Assembly: GCA_017542245.1 (NCBI GenBank)
Contig: JAFXXN010000144.1
Coordinates: 21,586 to 85,585, forward strand
Length of the DNA: 64,000 bases
Origin: Lachnospiraceae bacterium
GTDB lineage: Bacteria; Bacillota; Clostridia; Lachnospirales; Lachnospiraceae
Reading direction: 5' to 3'
The stretch's first letter is position 1; each line of letters opens with the position of its first letter. The notes beneath the pieces were generated by a model. It made no database searches. It was not told where the DNA came from and worked only from the letters and a program-made list of their open reading frames with translations. Positions 24,588-32,878 of the stretch are shown piece by piece. The position numbers and the translations under genes were made by a program.

Positions 24588-25763
24588 ATGAAGGGAAAAA
24601 TAATTGCTGCGTTGTCAATAGTTTTATTCTTGGTAGCTATTGCTACAGGTGTTAAGGTTTATGCAGGGGTAGGCGAAACCGTACGCGTATCTACAGAAAA
24701 GCAGCTAAAGGCTGCTATGAAAAATGCAGATGTAGGTACGATCATATTCAGAACAAATGCATATATTAATGTGACCATTAAGTCAGCTAAAGGATCGGAT
24801 GAGAAATTTCTCATTATCGATGCACCCTATGCTTCTTTTACTAATAAGGCAGTGTTCGCTGAGATAAATATTATGAATGCCAAAAGTTATATTGAGAGTG
24901 TCTCAGGAAACGATATTATTATTACAGGCGAGTTAAAGGGCTACCAAGATTATGTTTCAGGTCTGATGTACAGTAAGATTGACGGGTTTACTGTCTCCAA
25001 GAAAAAACAGGTTGAAAGTTTGACAATATATGATGATGAATTTATTACCCCGAAATTTACATTGCGGAAGGGCGCGAAGATCAAGAACCTTGCGCTTGTA
25101 TACGACGATGGTAATCCGCCGGTTGCGAGCACTTACGATTCATCAAAAAAACAATTGGCTCTGAATTATACGAATATTTACGGGGCAGAGGAGTCTCTTC
25201 AGGTCAAGCTTGATAAAAGCGGTCGGATAAAAAAGATTAAGTGTAAGTCCAGCAATGATTACTTTGATTATGAATATACTTTTACATATGATTCGAACGG
25301 AAATGTAATTAAGATGACAGGCGAGAATGTTGATAATGGGGAGTTTAAATATGATTACACATATTCACCTGAAGGTCTAGCGGTAAAGTCAGAGTGCAGC
25401 GGCGCCTACACGGAAGTGTGGTCGTATTATTATGATGACAAGGGACAGCTTACGGAATGCTTTAACGGAAACGGCAGCTCTTCTGAAGCAACCACCGTTT
25501 ATAGTTATGAATATGATGAAAAAGGAAGGTTGACTTGCGATAAATATTCCAATTCTGTATCTGAGTCTTCTTTTGAACATATATACACATATAATTCGAA
25601 AGGCTTCCAGATTAAAGAGGAGTTTACGACTTCATACAGTATTTCATACGTAATTATTCACAAATATAATAAGGCCGGCGATCTTATACAGTTTACTATA
25701 ACATCTGACGGCGAATCTACTACCGAAAAGTTCAAGTATGATGAGCTTGGAAATCTTATATAA
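24588..25763 (+). CDS. secreted protein with YD/RHS-like repeats
   Basis: ATG 24588 follows AAAGGGGAT; the open frame further upstream (from 24486) reads only through a family A repeat. The 391-residue product has a signal peptide (KIIAALSIVLFLVAIATGVKVYA) and then a beta-rich region with polysaccharide-lyase-like ladders (TIIFRTNAYINVTIKS). From about residue 215 a run of short repeats follows: FTYDSNGNVIKM, YTYSPEGLAVKSE, YYYDDKGQLTE, YEYDEKGRLT, YTYNSKGFQIKE, HKYNKAGDLIQF, FKYDELGNLI. These are YD-type (RHS-like) beta-strand repeats. It is probably surface-exposed; ligand unknown. Confidence 0.7.
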   Translation: MKGKIIAALSIVLFLVAIATGVKVYAGVGETVRVSTEKQLKAAMKNADVGTIIFRTNAYINVTIKSAKGSDEKFLIIDAPYASFTNKAVFAEINIMNAKSYIESVSGNDIIITGELKGYQDYVSGLMYSKIDGFTVSKKKQVESLTIYDDEFITPKFTLRKGAKIKNLALVYDDGNPPVASTYDSSKKQLALNYTNIYGAEESLQVKLDKSGRIKKIKCKSSNDYFDYEYTFTYDSNGNVIKMTGENVDNGEFKYDYTYSPEGLAVKSECSGAYTEVWSYYYDDKGQLTECFNGNGSSSEATTVYSYEYDEKGRLTCDKYSNSVSESSFEHIYTYNSKGFQIKEEFTTSYSISYVIIHKYNKAGDLIQFTITSDGESTTEKFKYDELGNLI

Positions 25764-25814
25764 CAAGCAGTATTTCGCTACAATATTCTTTAGGCAGTTA
25801 GAAGGAGAAATATT

Positions 25815-26237
25815 ATGGAACCTACAATGGAAGAAAAACTAAATGCGGTTATTGAATTATGCGAGGCCGGTGATCCTGAAATGTGTGCATTCCTGGGAAA
25901 AGAGTTTTATTATGGCTGGAATGTTCCGCAGGATCTTGACCGTGCCTTACGCTATCTGACAGTTGCTTCGGAGAACGGAGATGCTATTTCACAGTTTACT
26001 TTGGGTTTTATGTACTATTCCGGTAGGGGAACTGAGCAGGATCTGGATAAAGCATATAAATGGTTTTTGCTTGCAGCTGAGCAGGATGTCCCGGAGGCAA
26101 TGTACAATGTCGCAAAAATCCTTCTTACAAAGGATTTTGAAAATAATAAAGCTGAGGCTGTAAAATGGCTGACGCGTTCTGCAAATGCCGGATATGACAC
26201 AGCTTATGATATGCTCTCGGATCTTAAAGATGAATAA
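25815..26237 (+). CDS. Sel1-repeat protein
   Basis: The 140-residue protein has Sel1-like (TPR-related) repeats: DLDRALRYLTVASENGDAIS, QFTLGFMYYSGRGTEQDLDKAYKWFLLAAEQDVPEAMYNVAKI and AEAVKWLTRSANAGYDTAYDML. These helix pairs mediate protein-protein contacts. It has no signal peptide. AGAAGGAG precedes the ATG. It lies 51 bases after the secreted YD-repeat gene and could be read with it. Confidence 0.85.
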   Translation: MEPTMEEKLNAVIELCEAGDPEMCAFLGKEFYYGWNVPQDLDRALRYLTVASENGDAISQFTLGFMYYSGRGTEQDLDKAYKWFLLAAEQDVPEAMYNVAKILLTKDFENNKAEAVKWLTRSANAGYDTAYDMLSDLKDE

Positions 26238-26291
26238 AAATATATCAAGCAGTGCTTTATAAAGTTTTTTATAAGTTCAAGTATTGTACTC

Positions 26292-26320
26292 TTTACTGCT
26301 AAGATGTAATTATTTATAAT
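26292..26320 (+). promoter_or_regulatory. promoter of XRE-HD gene
   Basis: TTTACT (26292-26297) and TATAAT (26315-26320) with a 17-base spacer, 49 bases before the ATG. Confidence 0.55.
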
Positions 26321-26368
26321 ATATGTTGCCAAACAATGTGAGCGGCAATATCAATGGGGGTGAGAGGC

Positions 26369-27229
26369 ATGGATACTTTAGGTAAAAGACTTATGCAGGC
26401 ACGTGGAAACAGTGGACTTACACAGGCAGCAGTGGCGGAGAAACTGAATGTTTCGTCACAGGCAGTAAGTCTGTGGGAGAGAGGCGAGACAACGCCGGAT
26501 ATCGTTAAATTACCGGAGATTGCAACATTGTACGGTGTGACTACTGACTGGCTGTTAAAAGGTAAGGAACCGGATGAGGATCTGGTGAATGTTACTAAGA
26601 TGCTTTCGGACAGGCTTTTTGACGAGAAGAGGATGTACACACATGTGAAATCTTACGCACAGGCTTTAAATATGCTCCAAACCTTAAGGATACTGCCGTA
26701 CATAAGGGAGAAGCATGAGGGACAGTTCAGAAAGGGCAAAGACAAAGTGCCTTATATTTACCATCCGCTGCTTCTTGCCTGCCATGCGTTATCGCTTGGA
26801 ATGAAGGATGATAATCTGGTATCGGCAGCGCTGCTTCATGATGTTTGCGAGGATTGCGGGGTATTGGTCGAAGATCTTCCGGTGAATGATGAGACACGTG
26901 AGGCGGTAAGATTACTTACAAAGAATAAGACAGTAACCGAATCTTCAGAAGCGGGACTGGCAGCATATTACGAGGAGATAAGTAAGAACAGGATAGCATC
27001 CATAGTAAAGCTTCTTGACCGCTGCAACAATATTTCCGGAATGGCCGCCGCCTTTACAGAGAAGAGGATGGCCCAGTACATACAGGAGACCGAGAAATAC
27101 ATCTACCCGATAATGGAGACTACATCCAATCGGTTTCCAGAGTATGCAAACCAGATTTTCCTAATTAAGTACCACATGATAAGTGTGATCGAAGCCATAA
27201 GGCATGATCTGGCAAGAAACCTGAAATGA
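26369..27229 (+). CDS. XRE regulator fused to SpoT-type HD hydrolase domain
   Basis: The 286-residue protein has an N-terminal HTH_XRE domain (residues 5-62: GLTQAAVAEKLNVSSQAVSLWERGE). From about 95 to 240 it resembles the HD hydrolase of RelA/SpoT and small alarmone hydrolases: RKGKDKVPYIYHP (compare R.SG.PY..HP), His132, LLHDVCED with HD at 157-158 and ED at 161-162, and VKLLDRCNN with Asp217. These are the Mn-binding and catalytic positions for removing pyrophosphate from (p)ppGpp. The synthetase, TGS and ACT domains are absent. Start at ATG 26369 is preceded by GGGGGTGAG. A DNA-binding domain on an alarmone hydrolase suggests a ligand-sensing or feedback regulator; activity is untested. 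Confidence 0.8.
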   Translation: MDTLGKRLMQARGNSGLTQAAVAEKLNVSSQAVSLWERGETTPDIVKLPEIATLYGVTTDWLLKGKEPDEDLVNVTKMLSDRLFDEKRMYTHVKSYAQALNMLQTLRILPYIREKHEGQFRKGKDKVPYIYHPLLLACHALSLGMKDDNLVSAALLHDVCEDCGVLVEDLPVNDETREAVRLLTKNKTVTESSEAGLAAYYEEISKNRIASIVKLLDRCNNISGMAAAFTEKRMAQYIQETEKYIYPIMETTSNRFPEYANQIFLIKYHMISVIEAIRHDLARNLK

Positions 27230-27288
27230 AATTCGGAGCATCATTTTGTAACCGAGGAAACGCTGAAGGCGTTTTCAAGGTGACATTA
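27227..27288 (+). repeat. family A element, diverged copy 5
   Basis: This copy overlaps the stop codon of the XRE-HD gene. The first hairpin is damaged (ATTCGGAGCATCATTTTGT) but the second is intact (ACCGAGGAAACGC facing GCGTTTTCAAGGT). It ends 26 bases before the next start codon. Confidence 0.75.
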
Positions 27289-27314
27289 ACGTATATATTT
27301 TAAAGAGGCGAAAA

Positions 27315-28748
27315 ATGTTTAAATGCAATTACAGGACACTGAGTTTGGAATTTGATGCATTTCATGATGTTAAGGCGGGTGATATGCCGAGATATGGTGA
27401 TTACGTCCTTCTTGAATTAAAGGATGGCCGTCATACAGCAGGGGAGTGGCATCCGAATGATGATGAGGGGAAGACTGTATCCGGAAATTTCATCCGGAGC
27501 AGTTTTGACTCTGTTGATGTGAGTGAAGTAGCTAAATGGCATCACCTTGAACGTTACGACCTCTCTGAATGCCTGGAGGATGAGCATATCGGCTCAATTA
27601 ATTTTGCCCCTTCAACAGAAGATACTTATACTGTTAAGATTGGGGATTTCAAGTCCTTTAAGGATGGAGACTTTCCTAAAAAGGAACAATACTGTCTTTT
27701 GATATTTAATGATGGTACCTTAGGAGCCGGAAGATGGGATGAATTAGGTGAGAATGACGGGATGTTTATATACCAATCGGCACTGGCTGCACATAATATG
27801 CAGAAGGTATGGGCATGGACTCCCTTAAGCTCCGACGAAATATTTGAGAGGGAAGAAGAAAAGGAAAGAGAGAGACTGGCCGAAGAGGAGATGAACAGAA
27901 ACCCTTCAGCCAATCCCGAGAAATTTAGATACGGGACGGATATAGAGGCATACTATGAAAAGGCACTGGAAAAGCTTAGGGAAGAATATCCTTGGGCTAC
28001 TCTTGCGCAGATGAAAAAGAAAACGCCGTTGTATGTGATCGTGCCTCGTCACGGACAGTATATTTTCGGACAGGACCGCGGGTCGTTTATGGGCCGGCCT
28101 GTAGTTTGGGAATGGAAAGACGGCAATACCGCTGATGATTTTATTAATTTCCTTTGTGAGTACACTCGGGAAAATGTGAAAAATTCTGATCCTAATGTGA
28201 AATTTGCATATGGCACGGACATTGAGACGTATATCAGGATGACTTATGAAAAAGTCAAAAAGGATTACAACTGGTTTAGCAGGGAAATGGCTGATAAATA
28301 TTGCCAATACGCGATAATTGAGGTAGACGGGGAATTGGAATTTGTAAGGAAATTCAGGGATGATAAGGAATTTCACGTTTACGATTGCGGCACTGCTGAA
28401 AATCTGTTGAAAAATATGGAGCATGAATATCAGGAGGCGGCGCTCAAAGAAAATTCCGTTGTGGCAGAGTATGCAGTACCTTTTGGAAGAGTTGATGCAA
28501 ACGGATGGGGTTTGGAAAAATATATCGTATATAAACTTAAGTCAGGTGACTATAAGGTATATGTACAGGCCGGAGACCGGACGACGGGCGGCAGCAGGGA
28601 ATTCTTTATTACCCCTGACTGCTTTGAAGCAAAAACGTATGGGGAGTTTTTGGACAGATATCTGGAAATAGTTCCCGGCAGTTCATTTGGACTCAAGAAA
28701 AAAGATCTTGCACCCAATAAGGAACTGAAAAAATTCTTTGGTTATTAA
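27315..28748 (+). CDS. large hypothetical protein with repeated modules
   Basis: The 477-residue protein has no signal peptide. The first 170 residues hold two copies of a module with F...F.DVKAGDMP or FKSFKDGDFP, then a YVLLELKDGRHTAGEW or YCLLIFNDGTLGAGRW block. After a charged helix (EREEEKERERLAEEEMN) there are two copies of FRYGTDIEAYYEKALEK / FAYGTDIETYIRMTYEK, each followed by tryptophan- and lysine-rich text. The C-terminal 100 residues are a further domain. I recognise no catalytic motif. AAAGAGGCG precedes the ATG. The next gene follows 15 bases later and is likely in the same operon. Confidence 0.65.
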   Translation: MFKCNYRTLSLEFDAFHDVKAGDMPRYGDYVLLELKDGRHTAGEWHPNDDEGKTVSGNFIRSSFDSVDVSEVAKWHHLERYDLSECLEDEHIGSINFAPSTEDTYTVKIGDFKSFKDGDFPKKEQYCLLIFNDGTLGAGRWDELGENDGMFIYQSALAAHNMQKVWAWTPLSSDEIFEREEEKERERLAEEEMNRNPSANPEKFRYGTDIEAYYEKALEKLREEYPWATLAQMKKKTPLYVIVPRHGQYIFGQDRGSFMGRPVVWEWKDGNTADDFINFLCEYTRENVKNSDPNVKFAYGTDIETYIRMTYEKVKKDYNWFSREMADKYCQYAIIEVDGELEFVRKFRDDKEFHVYDCGTAENLLKNMEHEYQEAALKENSVVAEYAVPFGRVDANGWGLEKYIVYKLKSGDYKVYVQAGDRTTGGSREFFITPDCFEAKTYGEFLDRYLEIVPGSSFGLKKKDLAPNKELKKFFGY

Positions 28749-28763
28749 CGAAAGGTAAATAAG

Positions 28764-29309
28764 ATGGCATACGCGATTAAAGAAAACATAAAGTGTCAGG
28801 CATGGGAACTGGGAATTGGTTCAGAAATGGAAAAGCAGATGGTCCAATGCGGAAAAATCCGTATACTTTCTAACGGAGAATACGAACTTTTTTCTCTTGA
28901 GGCTACGGAAGGAAAGGGACAGATTGCAAAAGCCGGAGACTTTTTTAAAGTGGAATACAGGGGATGGCCTCAGCCATGTGAAAGAAACTGGTTTTTGAAG
29001 AATCATAAGCACATTGAAGATGACTGGTATGAGCAGGTCGCAAAACCATTAAAAATATGGCGTAAGGATGATCCAAAGTCAGAGGAGATCCGATACCTTT
29101 TAGATAACGGCATGTTGCATATAAGTCCGGAGGATCCGGACAAATACTTTTCGGCTTCTTTATGGGGCACGGAGGAGACGGCAGCTTCGGATGCCACGGT
29201 TGTTTTCTATTCTGTTAAGAAAGATGAAAACGAAAATATAACTGCAGTGGAATTTAATTTTGTAGACGCAGAGTATTTTTCTAAGTATTATAGAATTATT
29301 AAAGAGTAA
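28764..29309 (+). CDS. hypothetical protein
   Basis: The 181-residue protein reads MAYAIKENIKCQAWELG..., with an aromatic-rich first half (FKVEYRGWPQPCERNWFLKNH) and an acidic middle. Such text suggests a PGDYG- or SMI1-like accessory fold, but I cannot assign a family. It lies 15 bases after the 477-residue protein and shares its direction; AACGAAAGG precedes its ATG. A converging TetR gene starts 53 bases after its stop with no clear terminator between. Confidence 0.6.
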   Translation: MAYAIKENIKCQAWELGIGSEMEKQMVQCGKIRILSNGEYELFSLEATEGKGQIAKAGDFFKVEYRGWPQPCERNWFLKNHKHIEDDWYEQVAKPLKIWRKDDPKSEEIRYLLDNGMLHISPEDPDKYFSASLWGTEETAASDATVVFYSVKKDENENITAVEFNFVDAEYFSKYYRIIKE

Positions 29310-29361
29310 TTTTTAAATTGCACAGGATATTTAGAAATGCTCTTTATGATAATGGGAGATT

Positions 29362-29916
29362 TTATTGGAGAGAACGTGCTCTTTTAAGATACTGATCTAT
29401 CATAGACATTATATCTTCCGGCTTGTCATTCATTCCGCGATGTATCCACATAGATATTACATTCCAAAACGCCCCTATATTAAACGCCATAAGATAGTTG
29501 GAATCGAGTCCTTCAAACAGTATATTAAAAGGATTGGATTCAGAGACAAATTCGCTTCTTAATAAGGGACCGTATTCGTTCATACACTGAAGCACAATAT
29601 GCAGCATATTGTTTTTATCAAGTAATAAAAGAATTTCTTTGTTTTTTTCAGCAAAGGAGAATACAGTTGAAAGCACATCGCCGTATCCTGTATCGACAAT
29701 ATTGTAATAACTATGAAGGGTTTCCTTTATCATTGATATAAGAACATCATCTTTTGATTCATAGTTTCGGTAGAAGGTTTTCCTGGCTAATTTAGCTTCA
29801 AGGATTATCTGCTTAACGGATATCTCGCTGTAAGGGTACATCTGCATAAGTGTAAGGAGAGCCTGGGTTATTTCTTTTTTTGATCTTATAGCTGACGGAT
29901 TATCTGAATTATTCAT
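29362..29916 (-). CDS. TetR-family regulator
   Basis: The 184-residue protein has a TetR HTH (SKKEITQALLTLMQMYPYSEISVKQIILEAKLARKTFYRNYESKDDVL) with the TFYRNY recognition helix, and a C-terminal domain of the TetR_C-type found in clostridial regulators (MWIHRGMNDKPEDIMSMIDQYL). The start at 29916 (ATG) follows GAGGA; ATG 29943 is upstream of that site. It is divergent from the nitroreductase gene, the natural target. Confidence 0.85.
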   Translation of the reverse strand: MNNSDNPSAIRSKKEITQALLTLMQMYPYSEISVKQIILEAKLARKTFYRNYESKDDVLISMIKETLHSYYNIVDTGYGDVLSTVFSFAEKNKEILLLLDKNNMLHIVLQCMNEYGPLLRSEFVSESNPFNILFEGLDSNYLMAFNIGAFWNVISMWIHRGMNDKPEDIMSMIDQYLKRARSLQ

Positions 29917-30019
29917 CTTTGTTTTCCTCGTTGAAAATGACACATTTCTGCAAGTTTGTGTATCTTTCGCAAACGGTATTTACAATTCCTTTTTTGTATT
30001 GTATCATAATCACATAAAA

Positions 30020-30033
30020 GATACAAGTGTGTC
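30020..30033. promoter_or_regulatory. candidate TetR operator before nitroreductase
   Basis: GATACAAGTGTGTC is an imperfect palindrome (GAYACA-NN-TGTRTC). Half-site matches recur nearby as GACACA at about 29939-29944 and TGTGTATC at about 29956-29964. All lie between the two divergent genes. Confidence 0.45.
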
Positions 30034-30103
30034 ATTTTATGTTATTTGACTGTGAATAGTGATACCACTGGAATGATACATCCTTATTTTTTTGCAGAAG
30101 ATA

Positions 30104-30132
30104 TAGACAATGTAAGTAAAAAAGTGTATACT
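30104..30132 (+). promoter_or_regulatory. promoter of nitroreductase gene
   Basis: TAGACA (30104-30109) and TATACT (30127-30132), spacer 17 bases, 38 bases before the ATG. Confidence 0.5.
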
Positions 30133-30169
30133 GATTCTATGAAATTTCATAATAGGAGGAGAAGAATTT

Positions 30170-30700
30170 ATGGATTTTAATGAATTGATATTAAAGAGAC
30201 GTTCAGTAAGGACTTATGCTCCTGATAAGGAAATATCGAAGGAACTTATAGAAGAGATTATCACAGCTTCGTATCAGGCTCCTTCATGGAAAAATTCACA
30301 GACTGCAAGATATTATGTGGCATGCACTCCTGAGGCAATAGAAAAGGTGAGGAAAGCTTTGCCGGAGTTCAATAACAGAAGCTCGGAAAATGCAGCACTT
30401 GTCATCACAACATTTGTAAAGGATATATCAGGCTTTAACGGCGGTGTTGCCGAAGATGAGCTTAGCAATAAGTGGGGAGCATATGATCTGGGTCTTAATA
30501 ACGCTTATTTTATACTTGCTGCAAAAGAAAGAGGCCTTGATACTTTGATCATGGGATTAAGGGATGCCAGATTGCTCCGTGAAGAATTCAATATACCTAA
30601 AACAGAGCAGATTACCGCAGTCATCGCTCTTGGGTACGGCGCTAAACAGTCATCACCGAGACGCGACAGGGAGATAGACGGATCGGCTAAATTTTTCTAG
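30170..30700 (+). CDS. nitroreductase-family FMN oxidoreductase
   Basis: The 176-residue protein has the nitroreductase pattern: the RRSVRTYAP FMN-phosphate loop at residues 10-18, a QAPSWKNSQTARYYV segment, WGAYDLGLNNAYFILAAKERGLDTLIMG and a C-terminal VIALGYG plus PRRDR. It is a cytoplasmic flavin enzyme using NAD(P)H to reduce nitro or quinone-like compounds; the real substrate is unknown. AGGAGG precedes the ATG. The divergent TetR gene is its likely regulator. A GATGCGAAGCATC hairpin with TTATTTT at 30716-30735 may terminate it. Confidence 0.9.
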   Translation: MDFNELILKRRSVRTYAPDKEISKELIEEIITASYQAPSWKNSQTARYYVACTPEAIEKVRKALPEFNNRSSENAALVITTFVKDISGFNGGVAEDELSNKWGAYDLGLNNAYFILAAKERGLDTLIMGLRDARLLREEFNIPKTEQITAVIALGYGAKQSSPRRDREIDGSAKFF

Positions 30701-30712
30701 AAGAAAAAAAAT

Positions 30713-30815
30713 CAGGATGCGAAGCATCTTATTTTAGTTGGGACTTGAACCCCGGATGAAACGAAGATTTTCCACCTATCTTCGCTACGCTAAGAGGTGG
30801 GGATATTTTCTACTA
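30713..30815. repeat. family D repeat, copy 1
   Basis: This stretch shares TTTTAGTNGGGNCTTGAACC, then CCACCT(A/C)TT...CTACGCTA.GAG(A/G)TGGGGA with 36277-36362. It has a terminator-like GATGCGAAGCATC hairpin on its left and a CCACCT...AGGTGG hairpin on its right. On the - strand GGGGTTCAAGTCCC recalls a tRNA T-arm, but no other tRNA part is present. Confidence 0.6.
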
Positions 30816-30875
30816 TGTTATATTATATGCAGATGATAGTTGTGGAAATTTGATAAATATAAAAGGAGGCAGCAG

Positions 30876-31916
30876 ATGAAATATATGAAAAAGGTCACAG
30901 TTTTTCTGATGGTCTTATTGATAACAGTTCTTATGGCAGGAGCGACTTCAGCTTTCGCATATGATTTCCCTAAACCGAAGCTGCCGGAAGATTCCGTTAC
31001 TACGAGTAAAACCGAAAAAAAGAAAAACAAAACCGTTACGGTAAACATAACCACAGATAAAGATGGAAATTTTATTCAGAAAGAAACAATAACTGAAAAG
31101 ATTTCAAAAAAAGGAACCAAGACTGTAAATACATTTATAGAAATGACCGAAGGAATGACTTATGAAATCAAAGAGTCAGAATATCCTTCCGGGAAGACGA
31201 TCAGTGAAGCTTTTTTAAAACAGGACGGTGTATTAATTCAACACTTATATGAACTGGCTAACCCTGACAATACCGGTAAGCTTACTTCATATAGTTTTGT
31301 AGAAGGGACAGAATGGTATTCTGAAGCTTCTCGCAAAAAAGACGGTACAGAGTATTCCATGGGTAAAGCCGATGACGGAAAAGGCCATACCAAGCTAGTT
31401 GAAACAACTACAAAGCCCGACGGTACGGAAATCTATATCAGCAAGATTACTAATGCAGACACAGAATACGACAAATATGAGAAGAAAATTACATATCCTG
31501 ACAAAAGCAGCGTAGAAATTATCCGTAAGATGGACGAAGGTTCTTTATGGTCAGTAAAGGATGTCAGAGACGCTGACGGTACATACCATATATCCAGCGT
31601 GGATTACAGTGCTGACGGTACGGAAGTTGTCATTGATGATTATCTGTATGGCAACCGCCCGATAAATGTTATAGAAAAGAAGGCGTTCAAGAATAATAAA
31701 ACACTCAAGACTATAATAATCAAGTCTGATAAGATAACTGAAGTCGGAAAGCAGGCATTTAAAGGGATTAATACTGATGTGGTCATAAAGATCAAGGCAG
31801 ATGAGAGCAATTTCAATAGAATTGTTAAGCTCATCAAGAAGTCAGGTATAAACAAAAAGGTAACGTTCGAAAGAATAACAGACGAAGAGGACGAAGATAT
31901 TTTCCCCGGCTTATAA
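30876..31916 (+). CDS. secreted protein with C-terminal leucine-rich repeats
   Basis: The 346-residue product has a signal peptide (KKVTVFLMVLLITVLMAGATSAFA) and a middle region of DG/Y-rich short strands (KPDGTEIYISKITN, DADGTYHISSVDYSADGTEVVI). The end has BspA-like leucine-rich repeat text (IEKKAFKNNKTLKTIIIKSDKITEVGKQAFKGI). BspA-type LRR proteins are surface adhesins or binding proteins. ATG 30876 follows GGAGG. The stop codon lies inside a terminator palindrome. Confidence 0.7.
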   Translation: MKYMKKVTVFLMVLLITVLMAGATSAFAYDFPKPKLPEDSVTTSKTEKKKNKTVTVNITTDKDGNFIQKETITEKISKKGTKTVNTFIEMTEGMTYEIKESEYPSGKTISEAFLKQDGVLIQHLYELANPDNTGKLTSYSFVEGTEWYSEASRKKDGTEYSMGKADDGKGHTKLVETTTKPDGTEIYISKITNADTEYDKYEKKITYPDKSSVEIIRKMDEGSLWSVKDVRDADGTYHISSVDYSADGTEVVIDDYLYGNRPINVIEKKAFKNNKTLKTIIIKSDKITEVGKQAFKGINTDVVIKIKADESNFNRIVKLIKKSGINKKVTFERITDEEDEDIFPGL

Positions 31917-31930
31917 GCCGGGAGATTTTT
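31905..31930 (+). terminator. terminator overlapping stop codon
   Basis: CCCGGCTTATAAGCCGGG (31905-31922) is a perfect palindrome followed by AGATTTTT; the TAA stop of the LRR gene forms its loop. Confidence 0.75.
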
Positions 31931-31950
31931 ATGATTATACAAAGAGCAGT

Positions 31951-32024
31951 ATAACATAATTGAAGATGCGGAGCACCGTTTTGTTACCTCGAAAACGCTG
32001 AAGGTTTTTCCGAGGTGACATTGA
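31951..32024 (+). repeat. family A two-hairpin element, copy 6, with compensatory changes
   Basis: The first hairpin keeps GATGCGGAGCACC. In the second, ACCTCG faces CGAGGT, a perfect stem that differs on both arms from the other copies (ACCGAG / CGAGGT). It lies 39 bases before the HAD gene start. Confidence 0.8.
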
Positions 32025-32062
32025 CCATAAACAATCAATTGAAAAAACGAGGACAGACAGTA

Positions 32063-32770
32063 ATGCAAAAAGAGATTAAAGCAGTATTCTTTGATTTGGA
32101 TGGGACACTTCTTCCGATGGATCAGGAGATATTTGTCAAAGCATATTTTAAAGAGCTCTGCATAAAGATGGCACCATATGGCTATGATTACGATAAATTG
32201 GTGAAAGGAGTCTGGGCAGGCACACACGCGATGGTGAAGAACCAGGCAAATGGAACTAATGAAGATGTGTTCTGGAAAACTTTTGCCGGCATATTCGGGG
32301 AAGAAGCCTTAAGTGACAGAGAAATATTTGATGAGTTTTACAGGAACGAATTCGATAATGTAAAAAAGGTCTGTGGCAACAATCCTGCTTCAGACAGAAT
32401 AGTAAAACAACTGAAATCGGAAGGTTTAAAGATAGTACTTGCTTCTAATCCTGTATTTCCCGAAACCGCACAGAAAAAAAGGATGCAGTGGGCAGGACTT
32501 AATCCGGATGATTTCGACTATATTACATCCTACGAGAACTCACATTTCTGCAAGCCTAATACAAAGTACTACAGTGAAATTCTGGAAATATTGGGCTTGA
32601 AGGCAGAAGAATGTGTTATGGTAGGAAATGATGTAAATGAGGATATGTGCGCATCAGAGCTCGGAATAAAGACATTTTTACTGACCGACTGCCTGATAAA
32701 TTCTGAAAACCGTGATATCTTTATTTACGATAAGGGCGGTTTTGATGAGTTGCTAAGGTGGTTTGAATAA
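32063..32770 (+). CDS. HAD-family phosphatase
   Basis: The 235-residue protein has HAD motifs in order: FFDLDGTLL (motif I with both aspartates, residues about 9-17), a helical cap, LASNPVF (motif II Ser/Asn), a lysine in HFCKPNTKYY (motif III) and MVGNDVNEDM (motif IV). It is like YjjG/PGP-type phosphatases with a helical cap; substrate unknown. I take ATG 32063; the open frame from 32015 starts inside the family A repeat. A GACAG-rich stretch precedes the ATG rather than a strong AGGAGG. Confidence 0.88.
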   Translation: MQKEIKAVFFDLDGTLLPMDQEIFVKAYFKELCIKMAPYGYDYDKLVKGVWAGTHAMVKNQANGTNEDVFWKTFAGIFGEEALSDREIFDEFYRNEFDNVKKVCGNNPASDRIVKQLKSEGLKIVLASNPVFPETAQKKRMQWAGLNPDDFDYITSYENSHFCKPNTKYYSEILEILGLKAEECVMVGNDVNEDMCASELGIKTFLLTDCLINSENRDIFIYDKGGFDELLRWFE

Positions 32771-32878
32771 TATGTTCCTTTGATGAAGCACTTATATTTG
32801 CGAGGACCGGAAAGAAGATGGGAAAGCTGGCTGAATAAGTATAGTTGTGATCGATAGCAAAAAAAGGAGATATACAAT

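Noticed and set aside
30713-30815. Possible tRNA gene on the - strand from the GGTTCAAGTCC motif
   Set aside because: No acceptor stem, D arm or anticodon arm can be folded around it; the rest forms a different hairpin shared with 36277-36362.
9749-32024. Family A copies as a CRISPR array
   Set aside because: Copies are kilobases apart and lie in gene leaders, with no regular spacers and no cas genes.
32015-32062. GTG start for the HAD phosphatase
   Set aside because: The added 16 residues come from the family A element and its flank; HAD motif I should lie close to the N-terminus as with ATG 32063.
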